Below, piece after piece: positions 37,683-47,177 of a stretch of DNA of 64,000 nt (its first letter is position 1; every line of letters starts with the position of its first letter). The position numbers were made by a program, and so were the translations under genes. Below the pieces are notes generated by a model that was not told the DNA's origin, searched no databases, and saw only the letters and a list, made by a program, of their open reading frames with translations. The stretch covers positions 248,001 to 312,000 of the forward strand of contig NZ_BMMP01000007.1 in assembly GCF_014645895.1 (NCBI RefSeq), written 5' to 3'. This stretch comes from Streptomyces daqingensis. GTDB taxonomy: Bacteria > Actinomycetota > Actinomycetes > Streptomycetales > Streptomycetaceae.

Positions 37683-37925
37683 GGGAGTCCTAGCGAGTTC
37701 CGGGGGCGACGGTTCTCAGCCGCACGGCCACATGTACCTCTGCGCAGGCGCGAGTTCCCGTGCGCGCCCGGATGTGGGGGTGTGCGGTTGGGATGGTTCT
37801 GCACATCTTCGCGTTCATCGGTGCGTTCTCATCGGATCTTCGTTTCGGGTGGGTCGCTGGGGGCGAGGGCGTCCGGTGCGGCGGCCGGCCGGCAGTACGG
37901 CGGCCGATCCGGGCGGGCCGGGGCG
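37683..37925. other. Intergenic gap copCD-dtpA
   Basis: 243 bp between copCD and dtpA on the minus strand. I see no gene or clear box. The size suggests dtpA has its own promoter. Confidence 0.4.
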
Positions 37926-40223
37926 TCAGTCGATCTGCACGGTTACCGTCTCCGTGACCTGGTCGATGTCGGACGTGCGGATGGTCAGCGCGACCTTCCA
38001 GCGGCCGGCGAGCGGCACCTGTACGACCTCCGAACGCCAGCGGTCCTCCGCGGAGTTGATCGTCTCGAACGGCACCGCGATCGGCCCGAGGTCCTGGAGG
38101 GGGAGCCGGAGCGCGGCCTTCACCTCCGAGACCTCCAGCGGCTTGCCTCCGGGGCCCTTCGTGACCACTCGCAGCGAGTTGCCGCCCGCCTGGCCGGGAG
38201 TGATCCACAGTTCCGCCGTGCCCTTGCCGTCCGGCCCGCCGGTGTCGAAGGGGATCTTCTCCTTCACCGGGCCGAGGCGCTTCTGCGCCGCTTCTGCGGC
38301 CGCGGCGCTCCCCGCCCGGGCAAGCTCCTCCGTGCGGCCGGGTTCGGTGCTGGTCAGTCCGGTCGTCACGGCCAGCAGCACGACGGCGACGCCGGTCTCG
38401 ACGAGCACGGAGCGGCGCAGCGCGCCGCGCTCCGGGTCCGCCTCCCGCGACTTCTTCCTGAGGGCGCTCTCGACCGCCGCGCGCTGCCGGGCGAGCTGGG
38501 CGGCGCGTACGGGTCCGGTGCCGGTTGCGGCGGTGGAGCCGCCGCTCTTCGCTGCCCCGTCGGCGCCCTTTCCGCCGGTGCCTGTCCCGCCGACGTCGGC
38601 TCCGTCCGCTTCCGCCCCGCCGGCGCCCGCAGTGACGGCGGCCGCCCCGACGGGTTCCGCATCGCGTACGCCGGTCTCGGGGTCTTCCGCGCGACCGGCG
38701 TCCGTGCGGTCGGCGTCTTCCGTGCGAGGGGCGTCCTCCGCGGGTGCGGGGTCCGCGGCGCTGGTCTCGTCAGCCGTGTCCGGGTTGGACTCGGGCGTCT
38801 CACCGAGGCGCCCCACCCAGTGACGCGAGGCCCGGGCGGCGGCCACCAGCACGATGATCAGGGCGATCTTGGCGAGCAGCAGCTTTCCGTACGGCGTGCC
38901 CGTGAGCGCACTGACCGACCCGAGCTGACGCCACGACTGGTACACGCCCGTCGCCACCAGCGTCAGCACGCTGTCGAACGCGATCTGCGAGAAGCGCCGC
39001 GCGGTGGCCCGGGAGGGCCGCGGACCCCAGTGCAGGCACGTGAGCAGGGCCGCGAGCCCGCCCAGCCACGCCGCCACCGCGAGCATGTGCACGATGTCGA
39101 CGGGCATGGCCACCGCCGTCTGGAGCCCTGCGGAGGCGTGTTCGGACATGGCCCACGTCGCGGCCAGTCCCACCGACACGACGCCGCCCCCCAGGCACAG
39201 CCCGAGGGTGACGTCGCGGCTCGGCCCGCCGGCGGCGCCGCTCCCTTCGGCCGCCGCCGCGTCCGGCTCCGGCGTCCCGTCCGTCGCGCTCGCGTCCGCA
39301 TCCGCCGCCCCGCCGTTCTCCGAGCCGCCGGTCCCGGTCCCGGTCCCGCCGTTCTCGGTCCCGTCGGTGCCTGCCCCGTCCGTGCGACCCCGCCCGGACG
39401 GGCCGAAGAGCACGGCGATGATCACCGCGGAGGTGCCGAGCAGCAGCAGGCGTGCGGCGAGTGCCGCCCCGGGTTTCGTGCCGAAGACGGCCTTCAGCCC
39501 GTCCAGGTCGAAGACCTCGCTCAACGCCCCTGTGTTCACGTAGGAGTTGCGCAGCAGGAGCATCAGCAGCGTGGCGGCCGTGAGCGTCATCCAGCCGGTC
39601 ACCACGAGCCGCTGCAGGCGGCGCACCGACGCAGCCCGGGGCCTGCACGCGATCACGAAGGCAGCGCCGCCGACGAGCAGGATGAAGCCCGCGTAGGCCG
39701 CGTACCGTCCCGTCTGGTAGATCGCGTCGATCAGCCGCGTCTCAGAGTCCCCGCCGCTGCCCCCGACGTCCGCCTTCGTCGCGGACGGCGCCCCCACGGA
39801 GAAGGTGAAGGCTCCGGCGACGGGATGGCTGTCGGCGGAGACGGCCCGCCACGCGACGGTGTAAGTGCCCTTCGGCAGATCGGACTTGAGACTCACGGCC
39901 CGTTCGACGTCGCTGCCCCCGACGGCGCGGACGTTGTTCTTGTCGACGCGTTTGCCGTCCGGCCCGAGCACTCTGATCGCGCCGTCGGACGCCGACACCT
40001 CCTCGGACCAGGTCACGCGGACCTCCCGTGGCGCGCTGTCCACCACCGACCCTTCCGTGGGGCTGCTGCCGGTCTGGACCGCGTGGGCCGAAGCGGGAGC
40101 GGCGCTGCCCAGTACGGCCGTCAGCGCGCACAGGACGGCGCACAGAGCCATCGACAGGGGACGCAGCAGCGGGCTGAGCGCCATGAGCGGCGTACGCGCC
40201 GAGGCCCGGGTGGTGAACAGCAC
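37926..40223 (-). CDS. CopC-CopD copper resistance fusion with YtkA-like tail
   Basis: 765 aa. A signal peptide precedes a CopC domain whose mature N-terminus is AHAVQTGSSP (copper-binding His); the VTWSEEVSASDGAIRV strand follows. The CopD membrane region (about 150-480) has eight helices, then a long Glu/Asp/Gly/Pro linker (about 480-580) and a C-terminal soluble domain resembling FixH/YtkA. It should bind copper outside and move or hold it at the membrane, delivering to Sco/ECuC or the bd/aa3 oxidases and GlxA. The low-complexity linker is unusual. Confidence 0.85.
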   Translation of the reverse strand: MLFTTRASARTPLMALSPLLRPLSMALCAVLCALTAVLGSAAPASAHAVQTGSSPTEGSVVDSAPREVRVTWSEEVSASDGAIRVLGPDGKRVDKNNVRAVGGSDVERAVSLKSDLPKGTYTVAWRAVSADSHPVAGAFTFSVGAPSATKADVGGSGGDSETRLIDAIYQTGRYAAYAGFILLVGGAAFVIACRPRAASVRRLQRLVVTGWMTLTAATLLMLLLRNSYVNTGALSEVFDLDGLKAVFGTKPGAALAARLLLLGTSAVIIAVLFGPSGRGRTDGAGTDGTENGGTGTGTGGSENGGAADADASATDGTPEPDAAAAEGSGAAGGPSRDVTLGLCLGGGVVSVGLAATWAMSEHASAGLQTAVAMPVDIVHMLAVAAWLGGLAALLTCLHWGPRPSRATARRFSQIAFDSVLTLVATGVYQSWRQLGSVSALTGTPYGKLLLAKIALIIVLVAAARASRHWVGRLGETPESNPDTADETSAADPAPAEDAPRTEDADRTDAGRAEDPETGVRDAEPVGAAAVTAGAGGAEADGADVGGTGTGGKGADGAAKSGGSTAATGTGPVRAAQLARQRAAVESALRKKSREADPERGALRRSVLVETGVAVVLLAVTTGLTSTEPGRTEELARAGSAAAAEAAQKRLGPVKEKIPFDTGGPDGKGTAELWITPGQAGGNSLRVVTKGPGGKPLEVSEVKAALRLPLQDLGPIAVPFETINSAEDRWRSEVVQVPLAGRWKVALTIRTSDIDQVTETVTVQID

Positions 40224-40234
40224 GGGTCAGTCCC

Positions 40235-40774
40235 TCATTTCTCCGGCACGTGGTTCGTCGCCTTGACCGGCATCGAGACCTTGACGGGGTCGGACTTCTC
40301 GAAGTGGAGCGTCACAGGCACCTTCTCGCCCTTCGCCGGCTTCCGCTCCGGATTGAGGAACATGATGTGGTTTCCGCCGCGGCTCAGCCGCAGCTCCCCG
40401 TTGGCCGGCACGGACAGCGACTTCACACGCTGCATCTGCTGGTCGACCGTCTCGTGCAGCTGCGCCTCTTCGAACGCGCTGCTCTCGACGGACGTCAGCC
40501 TGTCCGCTGTGGCGCCGTCGTTCTTCACGACGAGGAAGCCCCCCGCCATGTCGGACGTCACGGGCTCGGGCAGGTACGCGCCCTCGACGGTGAGGCGCGG
40601 CGCCGAATCCGCGCCCTCTCCCTTGCCCTCGCCTTCGGAGCCGGATCCGCCGGATCCGCATGCGGACAGCACGAGCAGCCCGGCGGCTGCCCCCGCCAGC
40701 GCGGCGGTGCGCAGAGTGCGCCCCGTGCGGCGGTCGGTGCGGCGGCCCGGGGCCGGGCCGGTGGCGGCGCTCAC
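40235..40774 (-). CDS. ecuC: PCu(A)C copper chaperone lipoprotein (ECuC)
   Basis: 179 aa; GTG start overlaps the sco stop (GTGA). Basic N-region, hydrophobic stretch and lipobox LSAC give an outer-surface lipoprotein. The DUF461/PCu(A)C domain carries the copper motif H(M)X10MX21HXM: QLHETVDQQMQ and GGNHIMFLNP. In S. lividans ECuC passes copper to Sco. It lies between sco and copCD. Confidence 0.88.
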   Translation of the reverse strand: MSAATGPAPGRRTDRRTGRTLRTAALAGAAAGLLVLSACGSGGSGSEGEGKGEGADSAPRLTVEGAYLPEPVTSDMAGGFLVVKNDGATADRLTSVESSAFEEAQLHETVDQQMQRVKSLSVPANGELRLSRGGNHIMFLNPERKPAKGEKVPVTLHFEKSDPVKVSMPVKATNHVPEK

Positions 40775-41445
40775 GGGTTCTCCCCCTTGATGATCTTGGG
40801 GAGTTCCTTCTCCAGGATCTGCGGCGACGTGTTGCCCTCCGTGTAGAGGACGTGCGCCTTGTCGTCCTTCGGGGAGAAGGCCAGCAACTGCGCCCCGTGC
40901 GTGGAGACGACGTCGCCGTTCTTCTTCTTGTAGGCCGGCTCGATGCTGATGCCGGCCGTCCTCGCTCCCGCCTGGATGGTGTCGAAGTCGCCGGTCAGTC
41001 CCACGAAGGAGGGGTCCTGGCCGCGCAGCCAGCTGCCGAGCTCCTTCGGGTTGTCGCGCTCCGGGTCGGAGGTGACGAAGACGACCTTCAGCTTCTTCTT
41101 CTCCTCGGCGGTCAGCTTCGACCTGGCGACGGCGATGTTGCTCATCGTGAGCGGGCAGACGTCCGGGCAGTGCGTGTAGCCGAAGTACAGCAGCACCGGC
41201 TTGCCCTCGGTCTCGTCGATCAGGTCGTACTCCTCGCCCTTGGTGTCGGTGAGGGTGAGGTCGGGCTTCTCGAAGGGCTTGTCGAGGACGGTCCCGCCCT
41301 TCTTCTGCGGTTCGGCGGAGGCGACGGCGGTGCCGTCGTCGCCTGCACCCTTGCCGCTCGCACCGGAGTCCCCGCCGCACGCGGAGAGAGCGAGTGCGGC
41401 GGTCGCGGCGAGCGCGACCGCGGAGAGGGTTCTTGTCTTACGCAT
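40771..41445 (-). CDS. sco: SCO1/SenC copper chaperone lipoprotein
   Basis: 224 aa. Lipobox LSAC after a hydrophobic signal; thioredoxin-like SCO domain with the copper-binding YTHCPDVCPL (CxxxC) and the later His in STHGAQLLAF. Loads Cu into cytochrome c oxidase CuA and, in Streptomyces, feeds GlxA. ATG 41445 is chosen for the signal peptide; upstream in-frame residues are Arg/Pro-rich and unlike a start. It is coupled to ecuC. Confidence 0.9.
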   Translation of the reverse strand: MRKTRTLSAVALAATAALALSACGGDSGASGKGAGDDGTAVASAEPQKKGGTVLDKPFEKPDLTLTDTKGEEYDLIDETEGKPVLLYFGYTHCPDVCPLTMSNIAVARSKLTAEEKKKLKVVFVTSDPERDNPKELGSWLRGQDPSFVGLTGDFDTIQAGARTAGISIEPAYKKKNGDVVSTHGAQLLAFSPKDDKAHVLYTEGNTSPQILEKELPKIIKGENP

Positions 41446-41690
41446 GAGGCACTTGCCTTCTGACTTCCTGTTCGTCCTGTTGCCGGCGGCGGGCCCGGCG
41501 GCCCCCGCCGTTGACTGGTCGTGACTGGTGTTCGGTGCCCCCGGCCCAAGCGCGGTCTTCGCGGCGCCCGGGCCGGGGCGGGAGAGAGAGGCTGCGGATC
41601 CCGTGCGCGTGCGCGCGGCACGCACACCGCAGCGGCGCGGTCAGGACTCAGGGCGAGCCCTGGCCGGGCCGCGTCGCGGCTCAGGTCCGG

Positions 41691-42413
41691 TCAGGCGCCC
41701 CTGCGCCGTCCGGCGAGCACGCCGAACGCCACACCGGCGACGCCCACGAGGATGCCCGCGACGCCGAGGACGCGTGCCGTGGTGTCGGTGCCGCTTCCGC
41801 CGTCCTTCGCCTGGGCGGAGCCGTCCGCCGACGTCTTCTCGGCGCTCGCACCGTTCTTGGCGTCGGAACCCGATGCCGCGGCCGGTGCGAGCTTCAGGAC
41901 GGGGGCCGGGTTCTCCGGCTCCGGCTCCCCTTCCTTCGGCTCCTCGATCCAGCGCACGACCTCGTCGTCCTCGTACGTCTGCAGGGCCTTGAAGACGATC
42001 TGGTCGGCGTCCTTCGGCAACTCGCCCATGGAGACGGGGAACTGCTGGAACTCACCCTTGCCGATCTTCCCGCCGGTCCAGGTGATCTTGGTGACGGCTT
42101 CGTCGATCTTCTCGCCGTGCATCTCGATCGGCTTGTCCAGCTCGGACTTGGTGACCTTCACGTCCCAGCCGGGCACCGGCTGCGGCATGACGGACGCGAG
42201 CGGCTGGTCGGCCGGGAGGTTGACCTCGACCTTCGTGGTGGCGGCGTCGTCCCGCTCGTTGGGGACCTTGAAGTTGACGACGCTGTAGCCGCCCTGCTCG
42301 GCTTCCTCGGGGTCGACGCTGACGTGCGCGAGCGCGGGCCCGGCGCACAGCACGACAGAGGTGGCGGCGAGGGCGCCGACGGTTGCGAGACGGCGGCGTG
42401 GAGTGCTTCGCAT
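41691..42413 (-). CDS. ycnI: YcnI family copper-binding membrane protein
   Basis: 240 aa. A signal peptide is cut to leave mature AHVSVDPEEAEQGGYS; this His binds copper in YcnI-type DUF1775. A Glu/Pro-rich spacer and a C-terminal membrane helix (VLGVAGILVGVAGVAFGVLA) anchor it outside. The start ATG 42413 has GGAGCA upstream. A 245-bp gap separates it from sco, so it may be transcribed separately. Confidence 0.88.
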   Translation of the reverse strand: MRSTPRRRLATVGALAATSVVLCAGPALAHVSVDPEEAEQGGYSVVNFKVPNERDDAATTKVEVNLPADQPLASVMPQPVPGWDVKVTKSELDKPIEMHGEKIDEAVTKITWTGGKIGKGEFQQFPVSMGELPKDADQIVFKALQTYEDDEVVRWIEEPKEGEPEPENPAPVLKLAPAAASGSDAKNGASAEKTSADGSAQAKDGGSGTDTTARVLGVAGILVGVAGVAFGVLAGRRRGA

Positions 42414-42525
42414 ATGAGTTGCTCCTGAGATGCCAGGACGGAACGAGGATCTGCTGAACGGATTCAGCACAGGACTGGGTGCGCGGCGAGCGCGCACGCC
42501 GTCGTTCCGTCGAGGGCGCCGTGCG

Positions 42526-43437
42526 TCAGGCCGCGAGTCCGAAGGTCTGCTGCTGCGTGGGCGCCGGAGGCCCGCGCCGATGCACGGAGTGGTCCAGCAG
42601 TACGGAGCCCGGCTCGCGCCGGTCGTCCGTCGTGAGGCGGACGGTCCGTCCGGGGAGCTGCGGCAGCGACGTGCCGGCCATCGCCCTCACGCATGCGAAC
42701 GCCGTTCCCAGCGCCCGTGCGTGCGTGACGGCGGTGCGCGCCGAGCGGGCCGACAGCCGGACCAGTCGCCACAGGGCCGCTTCGCCGCGGTGCAACAGCC
42801 AGCCCAGAGCGAGCGCGGCCAGCAGGTGCGCGGCGAGCATCGGCCCGCCGAAGAGGGAGAGCGCGGCGTCGGCCGCGGTGCGCAGGCACTCCAGGGGGCT
42901 GTCGGCCGCGGACGCGGCGGCCCCGGCGGACTCGTGGCCGCCGCCCGTCCCCGCGTGGTGCGCGGCGTGCCCGTGCCCCGGTGAGCCCGCGTGTCCGGCG
43001 AACTCGTCCGGGTCCAGCCCGGCGTCCGAGACGATGCGGCGGGCCCGCGACTCGCTGATGGTCCCCGCGTTCTGCTCGCCGCAGAGCAACTGGGCGGCGA
43101 GGCTCCGCAGGCCGGTGCCGCTTCCGTGCGCGGTGCCGGTCTGCGCGGCGTGTGCGGAGGAGGTGCCGGCGGCGGTCGTGGTGACCCTGCCGCCGCAGGA
43201 GAAGAGCGTATGGAGCGCGATCTGCCCGCCGGCGAGAAGCGCGGCGATCCCCGGCAGCGACCGTTCACGGCCGGCGAGCGGTGCGGCGACGAGGAAGACG
43301 GCGACGCAGGCGACGCCGATCGTCCACAGCGGTATGCGACCCCCGCCTGTCAGCGAGTGACCGCCCGCGGACAACGTCACGCAGACCGCGGTGAACACCG
43401 CGGTCCGCAGGAGTCTGAGATCCGCCCCGGCCGTCAT
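42526..43437 (-). CDS. Hypothetical membrane protein of the copper cluster
   Basis: 303 aa. Three hydrophobic segments sit in the first 100 residues (IPLWTIGVACVAVFLVAAPL; LPGIAALLAGGQIALHTLF), then a His/Gly-rich stretch (AGSPGHGHAAHHAGTGGGHE) and another helix pair (AAHLLAALALGWLLH). The His-rich loop could bind copper. I do not recognise a named family. The next gene downstream is ycnI, which fits a copper role. Confidence 0.6.
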   Translation of the reverse strand: MTAGADLRLLRTAVFTAVCVTLSAGGHSLTGGGRIPLWTIGVACVAVFLVAAPLAGRERSLPGIAALLAGGQIALHTLFSCGGRVTTTAAGTSSAHAAQTGTAHGSGTGLRSLAAQLLCGEQNAGTISESRARRIVSDAGLDPDEFAGHAGSPGHGHAAHHAGTGGGHESAGAAASAADSPLECLRTAADAALSLFGGPMLAAHLLAALALGWLLHRGEAALWRLVRLSARSARTAVTHARALGTAFACVRAMAGTSLPQLPGRTVRLTTDDRREPGSVLLDHSVHRRGPPAPTQQQTFGLAA

Positions 43438-43707
43438 TGCCGCGCCATCATCTCACCGGCACCTGTCCTGCATAAGCCTGGGGCCGGAACATCCGGACGG
43501 GGCTCTCCCGGTCCTCTTCGTCCGCGTTCCCCGCGCGGGGCGTCCCCGGGCTGTTTCCGCAGGGCTCAGGCGTCCCCGGCGTCCCCCGAACGGACGGCAC
43601 GTGCACATCCATGTGCGTACGCCTCGCTCACCCCGGCAATACGTAGGCCATGGCCGGGGCGGTCCTCCGGGGCCGGCCGTCGAGCCTCGGCCTGTGGAGG
43701 GTTGAGC

Positions 43708-44208
43708 ATGAGCATGTGGTGGTGTCTCCAACTGAGGCGCGAAGCTGCCAGCGTGCCGCTCGCCCGGCGGCTGCTGGTCAACGCCATGGACAGCGCCGGT
43801 GTGGACAGCGAGGTCGCCTACGAACTGTCGCTCGCGCTCTCGGAGGCATGTGCGAACGCCGTGGAGCACGGCACAGGCGAGAGGTCCGACGCGTACTGCG
43901 TGACCGCCTACCTGGACGGCGACCGGTGCCGCATCGAAGTCGCCGACTCCGGACCGGGTTTCCGGGCGGCCGCCGCCTCACGGGTACGCGGCGGCCCCCT
44001 CGAAGCGGAGACGGGCCGGGGGCTCGTCCTGATCGAATCCCTCGCCGACCACCTGCGCGTGCAGAACAAGCCGGACCACGGCGGGGCGGTCGTCACCTTC
44101 GACAAGACCCTCAAGTGGCGGCACGGTCACGGCGGTCCGGGCAACGGCACGACGGGCGGCGCCGAAAGGCCGGAGAGCGGCCCGAGCCCGCTGCTCGCGG
44201 CGGGCTGA
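43708..44208 (+). CDS. RsbW-like anti-sigma kinase / ATP-binding protein
   Basis: 166 aa HATPase_c domain: N-box ALSEACANAVEHG, G1 EVADSGPGF, G2 ETGRGLVLIESLADHL. Such small kinases bind sigma factors or anti-anti-sigma proteins in partner switching. ATG 43708 has GGAGGG upstream. Convergent with the PP2C at 44276. Partner unknown. Confidence 0.88.
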   Translation: MSMWWCLQLRREAASVPLARRLLVNAMDSAGVDSEVAYELSLALSEACANAVEHGTGERSDAYCVTAYLDGDRCRIEVADSGPGFRAAAASRVRGGPLEAETGRGLVLIESLADHLRVQNKPDHGGAVVTFDKTLKWRHGHGGPGNGTTGGAERPESGPSPLLAAG

Positions 44209-44275
44209 GCGGCGGGTCGAGCGGCCGGCTGAACGGGCCGTCGAACGGAGCCGCCTGGACGCCGGTGCCCGGGGA

Positions 44276-45331
44276 TCACTGGTCGCGGTACCGCAGCAGG
44301 AGCATGGCGGCGTCGTCGTGCGGCGGCGCGCCCACGTGGTCGGCCAGGTCGTGCCGTACGGAGGCGAGGGCCGCGTCCGGGTCGGAGTCCTTGAACAGGT
44401 CGCCGCGTTCGTCGAGCGGGTAGAACCGGTTGAACTGGTCGCGGGCCTCGCTGACGCCGTCGGTGTAGAAGAGCAGCTGGTCACCGGGGGCGAACGGCAC
44501 TACGTGCGGCTCGGGCACGGGGCCGTCCTCGATGTCCAGGCCGAGCGGCATGGCACGTTCGGGCGGTTCCACGTAGGAGACGGAGCCGTCCGGCCGGATC
44601 AGCAGCGGAGCGGGGTGGCCGAAGTTGAGCAGGGTGGCGCCGTCCCGCTCGCGCACCTCCGCCAGCACGGCCGTGACGAACTTCTCACCTGTCAGATGGC
44701 GCGACAGCGCACGCTCCAGCCGCTCGCCGACGGCCATCAGGTCCTTCTCGTCGTACGCGGCCTCCCGGAACGCGCCCACGACGACAGCCGCCGTCTCGAC
44801 CGCTTCGAGGCCCTTGCCCTGTACGTCTCCGACGATGAGGCGCACGCCCGTCGGCGAGATCACCACTTCGTACAAGTCGCCGCCGATGCGCGCGTCGGCC
44901 ATGGCGGACGTGTACGAGACGGCGGCCCGCAGATGCCCCGCGTGGCGCGGAACGGGCCGCAGCAGCACGCGCTGGGCGGCTTCCGCGATGGACCGCACGC
45001 TGGCGAGCTCCGCCTCGCGCCGCTGGCGCATGGCCGTCGCCGCGACTCCCGCGACGGCGACTCCCGCCACCGAGAACAGGGTCGTGTAACCGCGGCGCTC
45101 GCCGAGCTGGTCGTTGAAGACGCTCAGCATCAGCGACAGCGCGAGCGCCACGACCCCGATCACGACGCTGCGGCGCACGTTCCCGATCAGACCGGCGAAC
45201 GCGGGCCCCAGCGCCATCATCGGCAGGAACCCGATGCCCGGGCCCGCGAGCACGTCGACCAGCACGACGACGCCCATGGCCACGAAGGGCAGCGCCGCCA
45301 GCAGGCCGGGCCGGAACCTTAGCGTGACCAC
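44276..45331 (-). CDS. Membrane-anchored SpoIIE-type PP2C phosphatase
   Basis: 351 aa; GTG 45331 preceded by GGAGAG. Three to four N-terminal helices (about 5-95) are followed by a PP2C/SpoIIE domain from residue 135: GGDLYEV metal Asp, VGDVQGKG and FYTDGVSEARD. It should dephosphorylate an anti-anti-sigma factor at the membrane. Convergent with the RsbW-like kinase, an arrangement fitting partner switching. Confidence 0.88.
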   Translation of the reverse strand: MVTLRFRPGLLAALPFVAMGVVVLVDVLAGPGIGFLPMMALGPAFAGLIGNVRRSVVIGVVALALSLMLSVFNDQLGERRGYTTLFSVAGVAVAGVAATAMRQRREAELASVRSIAEAAQRVLLRPVPRHAGHLRAAVSYTSAMADARIGGDLYEVVISPTGVRLIVGDVQGKGLEAVETAAVVVGAFREAAYDEKDLMAVGERLERALSRHLTGEKFVTAVLAEVRERDGATLLNFGHPAPLLIRPDGSVSYVEPPERAMPLGLDIEDGPVPEPHVVPFAPGDQLLFYTDGVSEARDQFNRFYPLDERGDLFKDSDPDAALASVRHDLADHVGAPPHDDAAMLLLRYRDQ

Positions 45332-45484
45332 CGTGTGCTCTCTCCTTGGCCGGGACTGGATGCCGGGTTTCGGCAAGGTTATGCACCGTGACTGATTCCG
45401 CACGGCAATGTGACGAAAGTAGTCCCGGAACCGGACGTACCGGAATGCCCTTGCTGTAACCCGGTGTCCGGGCGCACAGCACAC

Positions 45485-45515
45485 GCCGGCGGCCGGCCGC
45501 TCACCGGCCGCCGGC
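45485..45515 (-). terminator. Hairpin terminator of pepP
   Basis: GCCGGCGGCCGG and CCGGCCGCCGGC pair exactly around a 7-nt loop, eight bases beyond the aminopeptidase stop on the minus strand. Confidence 0.8.
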
Positions 45516-45522
45516 TGTCGTG

Positions 45523-46965
45523 TCAGCTGCGGAGAGCCGCCATCCATTCCTCCACGTCGCTGCTGCTGCGCGGCAGCCCGGCGGAGAGATTGCGGTTGCC
45601 GTCGGCGGTCACGAGGATGTCGTCCTCGATGCGGACGCCGATGCCCCGGTACTCCTCGGGGACCGTCAGATCGTCGGGCTGGAAGTACAGCCCGGGCTCC
45701 ACGGTCAGGCACATCCCGGGCTCCAGGGTGCCCTCGGCATACGTCTCGCGGCGGGCGGTCGCACAGTCGTGGACGTCCATGCCCAGCATGTGGCCCGTGC
45801 CGTGCAGAGTCCAGCGGCGCTGGAGCCCCAGCTCCAGGACCCGCTCCACGGGCCCGTCCAGCAGGCCCCACTCGACGAGCTTGGCAGCCAGCACGCGCTG
45901 GGCGGCGAGATGGAAGTCGAGGTACTTCGCGCCGGGCTTGACCGCCGCGATGCCCGCCTCCTGGGCCTCGTGGACGGCGTCGTAGATCTTCCGCTGGAGG
46001 TCCGTGAAGCGGCCGTTGATCGGCAGCGTGCGCGTCACGTCAGCCGTGTAGAGACTGTGCGTCTCCACGCCGGCGTCGAGGAGCAGCAGCTCGCCGGAGC
46101 GGACAGCGCCGTCGTTGCGCACCCAGTGGAGCGTCGTGGCGTGCGGACCGGCCGCGCAGATCGAGCCGTAGCCGATGTCGTTGCCCTCGACGCGGGCCCG
46201 GAGAAAGAACGTTCCCTCGATGTACCGCTCGGAGGTGGCCTCCGCCTTGTCGAGCACCTTGACGACGTCCTCGAAGCCGCGGACGGTCGACTCGCACGCC
46301 CTGGCCAGCTCGCCGATCTCGAAGTCGTCCTTGACCAGGCGCATCTCGGAGAGGAAGACCTGGAGCTCCATGTCGCGCTCCGCGGTGACCTTGTCGCTGA
46401 GCGCCTGCTCCACCGCGGCGTCGTGTCCGCGCACCACACGCACGGGGCCGGTGGCGGCCCGCAGCTCCCCGGCGACGGTGCGGACGTCCGCACAGCTCAC
46501 GCCGTACAGCTGCTGCGCCTCGCTGAGGCTGTTGCGCCGGCCGACCCACAGCTCGCCCTGGCCGTCGAGCCAGAACTCGCCGTTCTCGCGGTTCGAGCGG
46601 GGCAGCAGGTAGAGCGTGGCCTCGTGGCCCTCACCCGCGGGGTCGGGCTCCATGACGAGGACGCCGTCCTCCGTCTGGTCGCCGGTGAGGTAGGCGTACT
46701 CCACCGAGGCGCGGAAGCTGTACTCGGTGTCGTTGGAGCGGGTCTTGAGGTTGCCCGCCGGGACGACCAGGCGCTCGCCGGGGAAGCGGGCGGAGAGCCG
46801 GGCCCGCCTGTCCGCGGTGTGCCCGGCCTGGGCGACGGGCTCCAGCCCGCGCAGCTCGGTGTCGGCCCAGCCGGTCTTCATGTTCTCGGCCAGCTCGTCG
46901 GAGACGGCCGGGTACAGGCCGTTCTTCCGTTGCTTGATCGGCTGCTCGTCAGCGGGGTCCGCCAC
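45523..46965 (-). CDS. pepP: Xaa-Pro aminopeptidase (aminopeptidase P)
   Basis: 480 aa M24 metallopeptidase. The pita-bread metal ligands are visible: DAGVETHSLYTADVTR (two Asp), GTGHMLGMDVHD (His), CLTVEPGLYF (Glu) and RIEDDIL (Glu). The N-terminal 190 residues are the non-catalytic domain. It removes an N-terminal residue preceding proline. GTG 46965 has GGAGGAGG six bases upstream, so I did not use the long upstream frame, which is antisense of the next gene. Confidence 0.92.
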   Translation of the reverse strand: MADPADEQPIKQRKNGLYPAVSDELAENMKTGWADTELRGLEPVAQAGHTADRRARLSARFPGERLVVPAGNLKTRSNDTEYSFRASVEYAYLTGDQTEDGVLVMEPDPAGEGHEATLYLLPRSNRENGEFWLDGQGELWVGRRNSLSEAQQLYGVSCADVRTVAGELRAATGPVRVVRGHDAAVEQALSDKVTAERDMELQVFLSEMRLVKDDFEIGELARACESTVRGFEDVVKVLDKAEATSERYIEGTFFLRARVEGNDIGYGSICAAGPHATTLHWVRNDGAVRSGELLLLDAGVETHSLYTADVTRTLPINGRFTDLQRKIYDAVHEAQEAGIAAVKPGAKYLDFHLAAQRVLAAKLVEWGLLDGPVERVLELGLQRRWTLHGTGHMLGMDVHDCATARRETYAEGTLEPGMCLTVEPGLYFQPDDLTVPEEYRGIGVRIEDDILVTADGNRNLSAGLPRSSSDVEEWMAALRS

Positions 46966-47177
46966 GTCTGCCTCCTCCTGGTGTTCGACCGCCTCCATCG
47001 TATGGGCGCCCCCGGGCCCGCGGAAGCTGGTCATGAGGCGGGTGGCAGGGGCGTGCGTGCGCGCAGGAGCCCCCGGCGCGGAAGGCGCGCAGGGGCTCGC
47101 ATGACGGTACGGACGAGGGGCGCACGCGCCCGCGGCTGCCTGGGAGCCGCCCGCCGGCGTCGGAGGCCTGGCGTAGC

